Shown: piece after piece, positions 56,665 to 64,000 of the stretch
Layout: every line of letters starts with the position of its first letter
How positions within the stretch are numbered: the first letter of the stretch is position 1
Assembly: GCF_037893015.1 (NCBI RefSeq)
Contig: NC_133665.1
Location: 193,560,146-193,624,145 of the forward strand
Source: Macrotis lagotis
Lineage: Eukaryota; Chordata; Mammalia; Peramelemorphia; Peramelidae
Direction of reading: 5' to 3'
Length of the DNA stretch: 64,000 nt
Position numbers and translations under genes: made by a program
The notes under the pieces: generated by a model
What the model saw: the letters and a program-made list of their open reading frames with translations, nothing else
What the model was told of the DNA's origin: nothing
Databases searched by the model: none

Positions 56665-57309
56665 CTAGAACAGCTTAGGTTCCAGGATGCCCTTGGATGT
56701 CCTCCTGGTGAGGCCCAGGAGAGCTAGCACACTGCCTCTTTCCTGAGGCTGCTCCAGGTTCATGAATGCCTGGAGCCTGGCCGGGGCGGGGGGGTCCTCC
56801 AGGGTCTCTCCCAGAGTGCCCAGGCAGGGCTTGCCTCAGTGGGCTGAGAGCTGGGTAAGCTCTTCTATCTCTTCCTTTTTCCCTGGCTCCGCAAAGGGCA
56901 GAGGCCTCTTCATTCTGGTGGCCACTCACCATAGTGATGACTTCCTGCTGTGGCCCGAGCAGCTTCCCCCACTACAACCGAGAGAAGGGAGCCTGAGAGT
57001 CAGGCCCTGAGCCCAGGGGGAACTCTGAAACCTCATGGGTCAGTCCTGGCCTGGAGGCCCCCTGGAGACCAGCTCAGTGGCCCAGCTGAGGACCCATACA
57101 CTAAGTCTTCCAGTTTTCAGCTCCGGATCTGCCAGGTTGGGGGGGGGGAGCACATACCCAGCCCCCCCCCCCCATCTCTCCACACCTCAGGATCCTTTTA
57201 AGCTCTCCCTCAGAGGCCCTTCTCCAGACCTCATCCTCTGGTCCTACCCACTCTGCCATCCACCCGGTAGGTGAAGTCTCCAGCTGTCCTGAAGTCCTCA
57301 GGGCCACAG
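56665..57309 (-). CDS. Weak candidate: last three exons of an unidentified gene
   Basis: On the minus strand three segments fit one reading phase. 57309-57248 (62 bp) follows a CTCACAG acceptor and ends at GTGG|GTAGGA; it reads GPEDFRTAGDFTYRVDGRV. 56971-56930 (42 bp) has a strong acceptor (CTTCTCTCGGTTGTAG) and a strong donor (TATG|GTGAGTGG). 56834-56665 (170 bp) follows a CACTGAG acceptor, contains LEDPPAPARLQAFMNLEQ, and ends GILEPKLF before TAG. Phases 1-1-1 join without a stop. I recognise no family. Other frames through the first segment are also open and the region may contain old L2, so this could be chance. Confidence 0.22.
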
Positions 57310-57484
57310 CTGTGAGGCTTCTGGGGAGTCTTGGGGAAGCACCCTGGCTGCTTTCATCATTTTAAGTGGGCACAGCCTGGGCCTTTCCTGAATTCACTGG
57401 CAAGAGTACCACTGGCAGGGCCCCCCCACATCTGCCTTAGGAAAAGGGGATATTTCCTGTAATGTTTCCCCAGGTGGAGTTTTC

Positions 57485-57645
57485 TTGGCAAGGATCCCAG
57501 AGTGGTTTGCCATTTCTTTTACAGATGAGGAAACTGAGGCAACCAGGGTTAAGTGGCTTACCCAGCTAGTAAAGGTCTGAGGTTAAATTTGAACTCGGCT
57601 TCCACATTCCAGGCCTGTAGCTCTATGCAGTGTGGCGCCACCCAG
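57485..57645 (-). mobile_element. Older CORE-SINE (MAR1/MON1 type), reverse
   Basis: 'ggatcccagagtggtttgccatttcttttacagatgaggaaactgaggc', 'gttaagtggcttacccagc' and 'ctctatgcagtgtggcgccaccc' are the reverse of the long SINE type seen at 10553-10795 and 58830-59010. Confidence 0.8.
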
Positions 57646-57649
57646 TGCT

Positions 57650-58335
57650 CTCTGTAACCTTAACAAGAGCTATGGGCAAGGGCAGGGGCAGGGGCAGAGC
57701 GACCCAGGAGCTGAGGGGCTTCTGTGCCTTGCTCCTGACAGACAAGCTGAGTTGGGCATCTCATGGGTCCTGACCCATGTCCAGCTGACTGCCCACCCCC
57801 TAACGTTGCTCTTCCACCACTGAGATTCCTGTGTACCCCGAGTTCACCCATTTCTGTGACAGCCTCCTCCCTGTCCACCTTACTGTCCTGTGGTTCTCCC
57901 ATCCTCCTCCTCCTCATCATCACCATCAGGTCTCCCTCACTCCAGACTAGGGCACTGAGCCCCGACGTGAGTGGCCTGTCATTTGTCTCCCAAGCCCCCT
58001 CACCAGATCGAAGCCAGGCATGCCTTAAGGTCCAGGGTCCCTGACTTCAGCTTTGTCAAAGCTCTCTACCCCGTCAAAGCTTGGACCCATTTCAGGACCT
58101 TGTCCAAAGGTTTGGTAAGAAGCCTGGAGAATGCACCCTCTGACCACCCTTGCCCATCTGATGTTCCCTAGGCTGGTCCTTGGCAAGTTGGTTGATGTTC
58201 AGCCCTGCCTGCTGAACCCAAACTCACCTGGAAGCAGGGGCCTTCCAGGGTCTGTACTGTGCTGGCAAAGTCTCTGAGAGCCAGACCACCTCCTTCCCAG
58301 TGACCCCAGAGGAGACTCTAAAATGCCACCTTCCT
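57650..58335. other. Unique GC-richer DNA
   Basis: A short GGGGCA repeat lies at 57674-57697. A minus segment ending at CCAG|GTGAGTTT (donor GT near 58227) is open, but I cannot place its acceptor. No repeat or gene is called. Confidence 0.35.
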
Positions 58336-58339
58336 GAGC

Positions 58340-58790
58340 CAACCTTTGGTGACTCCCCCATTGCTCATGGGATAGAGTCCAGACTCCTCTACCCACCTGG
58401 CATTCCCTCCTGCCCCAATCTCCCTGCTCTCTCTTCCCAGGATGATCTGTAAATCCTTGCCCCTCTGATCCTTCTCCAATGGCCAGACTGAGCTGGCATG
58501 GGAGTTTCCCATTCCCATGACTTTGCTCTCATCCTTCTCCTTAGTTTTATGCAGAACTCACTTTACTTTACTTGGATCTTATCTCGACTGATGAATACTG
58601 TTCCCCAAAGATTCTGCCCTGGGTGCTCCTCATGGTCAACTCTGCAGGCCTTTACTCAGGCCTCTCTGACCGGGCAGAGCACCTCTCCTCTAGGATTCTC
58701 TGCCCTCTCCTGGGTTTGATGACACTGCTCTCTCCAGGATCCTTCCTCATATACCTTTCCCTGACTGTGAGTGTCTCCCAGGGCTCCCTG
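58340..58790 (+). mobile_element. L2 LINE remnant
   Basis: 'cattgctcatgggatagagtccagactcctctacccacctggcattccctcc', 'tctccaatggccagactgagctgg' and 'ctctccaggatccttcctcatatac' follow L2 order. It explains a donor-like GTGGGT on the other strand. Confidence 0.65.
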
Positions 58791-58829
58791 CTGGCAGGCA
58801 ACATGAATTAGGCACTTACTGTGAACCAA

Positions 58830-59010
58830 GAGGCAGTGAGGTGGTGCCACGGTGTACAGAGCACTAACCTTGAGTCATCACTTAACCTGGTTTGCCTCAG
58901 TTTCCTCATCTGTAAGATGAGCTGGAGAAGGAAATGACAAACCACTCCAGTGTCCACCAAGAATACCCCTAAATGGAGTCCCGAAGAGTCGGACACAGCT
59001 AAAAATGACT
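58830..59010 (+). mobile_element. Older CORE-SINE (MAR1/MON1 type)
   Basis: 'gaggcagtgaggtggtgccac', 'ggtttgcctcagtttcctcatctgtaagatgagctggagaaggaaatgacaaaccactccagtg' and 'gtcccgaagagtcggacacagctaaaaatgac' give the classic long-type order. Part of the middle is deleted. Confidence 0.88.
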
Positions 59011-59014
59011 AAAT

Positions 59015-60115
59015 GTACCTTGGGCTGGGGAAAACCCCATGAAACAAGGCTGATTGGGCATGGGGAGGCTTCACCCTCAGGAAGAGTTCATTCTAAAGGG
59101 AAAAAGAACATGGAAATAGCTAGGTCTGTGCAAACACGGTCTCTGAAGGCAATCCCAAACAGGAAGACACTGGCAGCTTGGAGGCCAAGGGACAGGCCTC
59201 CTTGATCTGAAAGTAGTGGAGGGGGGCCTAGAGGGCAGTCAGGGCAAAGGTGCCAAGATCAGGATGGGAATCACAAGAGGTCACATTGTGAAAGGCTCCT
59301 GATACCCAACATTGACTTTCTGGCTGAACCCAGAGGTTGCCTCCCAAGATGGCAGGGACATGGATCCAAGCCTCAGGAAATGGTGTGAGGTGGTTGCTCT
59401 AGCCAGACTTGGTCCCCTGGCCCTAAGAACGGGTCTTTTGTTTTCCATGGCTCTCTAGGGCTCTCCCTGTTCCCATGCCTACCTCCTTCTGGGATGGCTG
59501 GTTCAGATTCCCATCTGCAGATCTTATTACCTCTCCATCAATGTTGGCACTTGTTGCTTGTCTGGTCTATCCGGTACCCCCAGACTATCCGATAAGGCAC
59601 AAGGGTAGAGGGCCTGCTGCTTATTTTAGCAAACCACCCTCTGCTGGAGGAACCAGAGAAGTCCCCTATTTCTCTCTTCCCCTACCCCTACATTTGCAAG
59701 TGGGAATGATCTCAGCTGAGAACCTTGCCTCTTCTTTCCCTGGAAGACTTGAGGCCCTTCACATGGAGCTCTCTAGCTTCTTTCCTCCTTATCTCCCATC
59801 TCCAGAATGCTTGCTGTCCTTTCCTCCTCCTTCATCCCCTGGTTCACAACTCTGCACCTTGCTGACTGAGCAAGCCAGCATCCCATTCTATCCCATCTCC
59901 TCTGAGATATTGTCCCCTCTGTCATCTCTGCCTCTCCTTGTTTCCTGCCTATATGTCTCCTATTCCTCCCAAACTGCCAGGACACCACAGGGCTTGTGGA
60001 TGCTTTTGTACCTGTGAGCACTCTGTGAGAATGGTAGGTCTGCTAACGCTAAGCCCATTTTACAGGGAAGGCAACTTGAGCTCAGAGAAAAGAATCAAGT
60101 GGGCCCTGGTTAAAG
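59015..60115. other. Unique DNA with one long open frame
   Basis: The plus frame at 59475-60017 (180 codons, Leu/Ser/Pro-rich) has no recognisable domain. The sequence is pyrimidine-rich, which lowers the number of stops. I do not call it a gene. Confidence 0.35.
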
Positions 60116-60119
60116 AGCT

Positions 60120-60265
60120 AGGAAGTAGTTGTTGTGGTCGTTTGTCCTTCTTGAAGAAGACCATCTTCTCCAGGGTCATCTGGATCCACTGACCAGATAG
60201 GGATCAGGACACCCAGAAATGGTAAATGGAAAAACCAGGATTGGAATCCAAGTCTTTCCCAGTCC
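60120..60265 (-). mobile_element. Composite-repeat body, reverse, partial
   Basis: 'gttgttgtggtcgtttgtccttcttgaagaagaccatc', 'ctccagggtcatctggatccactgaccagatagggatcagg' match the other composite bodies with a gap in the middle. Confidence 0.7.
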
Positions 60266-60269
60266 AGGG

Positions 60270-60950
60270 CCCAATCAATCCCCTGTGAGGGGTGGTTTCC
60301 TGCAGACATTACTTGGGGTTTAGGTTTACATCTTCTGTGAGTCCTGCTGGAGGTCCCTGGGGAGCTTTATTCAATGAGCAATTTAGTTGGCTTCCTTGAC
60401 CCTTGGCTCTCCCACAGACATTCCAGGCTCATCTATAGATCTGGTCTCTGGGAGATATAAATGAGAGAGACTTTGACATGAGCTCCTTGTGTCTTCAGAT
60501 CTGGTGCTTTGTACACTGAGCACTTATTAAGCACCTTGTAAGAACCGCATGTTATACATTCTACTAGACAAATCCAATTTACACTTGAATCAAAAGACAT
60601 CACCTGGACCATCTTACCATTCCAATTTCCAAGTCCTGTGGCAACAGGCAGGGGACAAAGCAGCAGGTGTGGATACACCTAGAACTGTAGTCACAACCCT
60701 GCATAAAGGCGGCCTAGGCCATAGGGTCATCTCCTCACTGGAAGCAGCACTGGGATTCGGCAGCTCCGTGGATGTCTGGGCAACCTTTTAAGGACTGTAC
60801 TGCTCACCTCCTGATGTGAGGAAGGGGCTAGAAAAGGGCTTATCCAACCCTGGCCCCATTATCTTGGCAGGTCCAAATCACACCCTGTGGTCAAAACACA
60901 CGCAAATCTACCAAAACTTCTTCAAAGAAGATTCCATTTACCATCCATGA
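60270..60950. other. Unique DNA
   Basis: No repeat or gene is recognised with confidence. Confidence 0.35.
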
Positions 60951-60954
60951 ATGG

Positions 60955-62150
60955 AACATGCTCACACTCATAGTCAAGACAAGATCCAATGGACCTAAAA
61001 GATGAACAGTTTTTGTTGTGAGAGAACTCAGCAGGTATCCTATCCAAAAAGTAGCCCTGAGTGAACAAGGCTGGTAAATGAAGGCCAGCTTCCTGAAGTC
61101 AGAGTGGCTACAGTGAAGGGGAGTGCCACCAAGCTGGCTGTATTTTGCAATCAAAACTAATCTAGTCAACAAACTTGAATGCCTACGGAAAGGGGAGCAC
61201 AACAGGGTCAGGACAATGAGATTGCCACTTGCAAGAAAACACCACTCTAACATCTTCAGTGCTTATACTCCCACCATGACAAACCCTATGAAATCAAAGA
61301 AAAATTTTATGAAGACCTGGAGAACAAGCTTATAATTCTGAATGATTTTTTTTTTAGGTTTTTTGCAAGGCAAATGGGGTTAAGTGGCTTGCCCAAGGCT
61401 ACACAGATAGGTAATTATTAAGTGTCTGAGACCAGATTTGAACCCAGCTACTCCTGACTCCAGGACCGGTGCTTTATCCACTGCGCCACCTAGCCACCCC
61501 CTGAATGACAGCAATGTTAGAGTTGGCTCAGATTACCAGACCTGGCAGAGAGTCCTTGGGAGGAATGCAGTTGGAAATAGCAGCAGCAACGGTCACTTTC
61601 TACTGAAGATGTGTGCATCTCATGACCTCCTCATCACTAACTCTGCCTTCCATTTACCTAAAGGCAATAAAATCTCCAGATGCACCCTCATAACAAACAC
61701 TGGCATCTAATAGACATTGTGATTGTAAGGAGAAGAGACAGACAGGATATGAGGGTGATAAAGGCAATGTGTGGTGCAGAGTGCTGGACTGATCACAAAC
61801 TTATCCTCTCTAAGCTAAATATTCACATTCAACCAAAGCAGCAGCCCTAAGGGATAGTGACTACCAGAAGAATTAATATCTCTCTCTGAGCAGGAACAGC
61901 TGGAGGGAAGGTTGAGCCAACACACAATTGTCAACAGTGCAGCAACGGAGTGGGCAGCTTTCAGAGATCTGTTGTAGAGAACTACATTTGCTCATTTGCA
62001 CCAGAACACTCACAAACATCAAAACTGATTTGATGTAAATAATGGGGAAATACAAAAGCTGCTAAATGAAAAAATGAGAACTCCACAGGGTTTACCAGCA
62101 GGAGAGTCCATTCATTTCTAAGAAAGCAGAATTTAATTCCATTAAAAGGA
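60955..62150 (+). mobile_element. Decayed non-LTR retrotransposon, AP-endonuclease region
   Basis: Plus-strand frames give parts of a LINE endonuclease domain. Around 61138-61270: AIKTNLVNKLECL and TMRLPLARKHHSNIFSAYTP. After a SINE: NVRVGSDYQTWQRVLGRN, NGHFLLKMCASHDLLITNSAF. After a frameshift near 61690: KHWHLIDIVIVRRRDRQD and GAECWTDHKL. The last motif (TDH) is part of the endonuclease active centre. The stretch is interrupted by the SINE, a frameshift and stops, so it is dead. The family may be L2/CR1 or RTE type. I cannot decide which. Confidence 0.85.
61346..61500 (-). mobile_element. CORE-SINE inserted in the endonuclease remnant
   Basis: Reverse copy from a T-run and 'aggttttttgcaaggcaaatgg' to 'tccactgcgccacctagccacccc'. 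'ctgaatga' is duplicated at 61338-61345 and 61501-61508. Confidence 0.94.
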
Positions 62151-62154
62151 AAGT

Positions 62155-64000
62155 CACATGACACTTAGAGAGATTCCAGATTCTTGGTAGATGAAATTCA
62201 GTTTCATGTGGATAGTAATGCTCCAAAGGATCTGCCCTGAGGATATTTATGGGCCAAAGACATATTTATGGTGCATCTCAAGTATTCAGTGCTGATGAAG
62301 CCTCATTGATTAGTGATAGGGACAAGATATATATAGCACATACAAGCAGATTACTTGTTAACACTGCATTAGGACCTAGAGATCTGAGGACAAAAATGAG
62401 ACAGGTCCTGATCTCAAGCCAAGTCTTTGCTAGAGATTCTTTCCACATATGCCCGGAACCCCAGGATTACCCCCCCCAACCAAGTAATTTGCACTGGAGT
62501 CCATCATTTCCTCAATAAACATATGTTAGTTGTCTGCTGTGCTCAGTGTGGACTGAACTCTCTTACGGTCATACTGGGGGCTCCTTGGAGGAGGGGCTAT
62601 CTCATTTGTTCTGTTTGAATTCTCAGCTTGGAGCCCAGCACTTGATTCACAGTCCTAAACAAATATTCATTCATTTATTCACAGGACTAGGTAAGGAGCT
62701 TCCTTAGAAAATGCCATGGTACCTGGAAAGTTGGTAGCAAGCTAGAACTTAGAGTCAATGGTATATTCAGAGAGGCCTGCCAGCATGATGGCAGAAGAGC
62801 TACTGGGGACAGCACCCCAGAGTTAAAATCTCTTCACAGTGTTTGGAAAGTGAGAAAAGATAATTATACTTTTTTTCTTCTTATAAGATGCCATTCTGCC
62901 CTGCTAATACCATCCATTCTATTGCATCAAGCTTAAGTCATTAGGACCCATTGAAATACAATAAGGAGGGAGGGTCAGGGTAGGCTAGAGAGGGGGCTCT
63001 GGACACAAGAATATATGACCAACTCTTCATAGACCTTCCCCTTAGATCAACAAAAAAAGGCACTGCCCACCACAAATGGGTAGAGAAGTGGAAACAGCTT
63101 TCTGAGAATCACAAAGAGTATAGCCAGATGTCCACCCAATGATTGATGGAATATATCATCTGGCCAGCCTGGGGTTTATAGTTGAATAGCATCAGGTTAG
63201 TGGCCAAGAGTGACCCCTTGTGGATTAAATTAGCATTATCATCTCCATTTTGCCAAAATGGAAATGTTGAGCAGTAAAATGACATAGCTCTTAAGAGGAG
63301 GCAGGTCTGACTCCGCTTGTTGTGCTTCATCTTACCCTTCACCATCCTTCCCCCATCTGACTCAGAAATAGTAGGGCTATGGTGACCTTGGAAGTAATAG
63401 AAGATTAGAGTTTAAGTTTGGGCTAAACTGAGAGATATGTCTTGAACACGACAGACACTGGTTTCCTGGGATGGGGGGGAGGTCACTGGAAATCTGAAAG
63501 GAGCAGGAGATGGAACAGGTATTCACTGGGGCCATGGATTTCAATACTGAAGCCAAAATTAGAGCCTGGGTTTGAACCCCAATTGGCTAAAGTTTTATTT
63601 AGTTTTGTCACTTGGGCATGTATAGTCATAGAAAAGAGCTCCCCTCCAAGGTCAGGTCTTCCATCCCCCATCTCCCAATACACACCTTCGCCAGATTGCG
63701 TGGGCTATACCTGACATCCCACTCTTCTCTCACCCTCCAGTGCTCTGGGTTGAGTTCTCTGGCGACCTGGAGCCTTTGTTTGACCTCTGATGTTTAGTGC
63801 ATATTTTACTTCCTTCCTTGGAATGGTGACACTGATGCTCAGATGCATTGAGCAAGCAAAGGGGAAGGCTGTTTCAGAGGCTAGTTTGGTGCCAGGGAGA
63901 GTCTTCTGCTCAGGCATTATCACTGTTAGGGTGCTGGGCAAGAGGAAGACCCACATTTCTGATCTTATTCTTTGTTCAAGAGAGAAGTCCTTTCACTTCC
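62155..64000. other. Unique DNA to the end of the window
   Basis: No repeat, RNA gene or exon is recognised. Overlapping frames at 63442-63956 on both strands have no recognised product. Confidence 0.35.

Noticed and set aside
58390..58470. A CCAG|GTGGGT donor with an open minus frame
   Set aside because: The segment lies in a clear L2 remnant.
1..64000. CRISPR arrays, operons, prophage or bacterial systems
   Set aside because: The sequence is vertebrate. No regularly spaced direct repeats with unique spacers and no bacterial gene packing are present.
1..64000. Intact endogenous retrovirus or LTR pairs
   Set aside because: I saw no gag, pol or env motifs and no convincing pair of long terminal repeats. 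Pyrimidine-rich pieces such as 31375-31500 are too weak to call.

Overview
The window looks like a piece of nuclear chromosome from a marsupial. The main evidence is a tRNA-derived SINE, present in about 25 copies on both strands. It has a GCTAGGTGGCGCAGTGGATAG head, a GAGTTCAAATCC box, and a CTTGCAAAAACC tail followed by A. This is the young CORE-SINE type of metatherian genomes (MAR1/WSINE1/opossum SINE-1 group). Marsupial-type L1 3' ends, many old L2 pieces and MIRs agree with that. I cannot say from the sequence alone whether the species is an American opossum or an Australian marsupial.

Layout: 1-24.9 kb is AT-rich and repeat-dense. It holds L2 and L1 remnants, nested SINEs, an AAAG/AAGG microsatellite grown from a SINE tail, and an L1/SINE nest at 19.4-20.8 kb. 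From about 24.93 to 27.15 kb lies a large CpG island, the only clear regulatory landmark. It contains a GATC/GGGGCC minisatellite, GC boxes, a perfect TCTCGCGAGA element and a YY1-like site. On the minus strand it has a plausible first coding exon (start near 26029) ending at a good GTGAGT donor. From 27.2 to 39 kb there are more SINEs, L1 3' ends and L2 pieces, a retrotransposed U6 snRNA copy and a 340-bp homopurine tract. From 39 to 64 kb the DNA is more GC-rich with fewer young repeats, old MIR/L2 pieces, a GT-rich repeat and a decayed LINE endonuclease segment at 61-62.1 kb. This part also has a weak three-exon candidate on the minus strand at 56.7-57.3 kb.

No complete protein-coding gene can be read from the window, and no tRNA or rRNA gene was recognised. 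Most open frames are chance frames inside repeats, or frames kept open by tandem units whose lengths are multiples of three. The likely picture is a vertebrate promoter in the middle of the window. A gene would start leftward from it (minus strand), possibly with an unmapped partner to the right, and the flanks would be intron or intergenic DNA.
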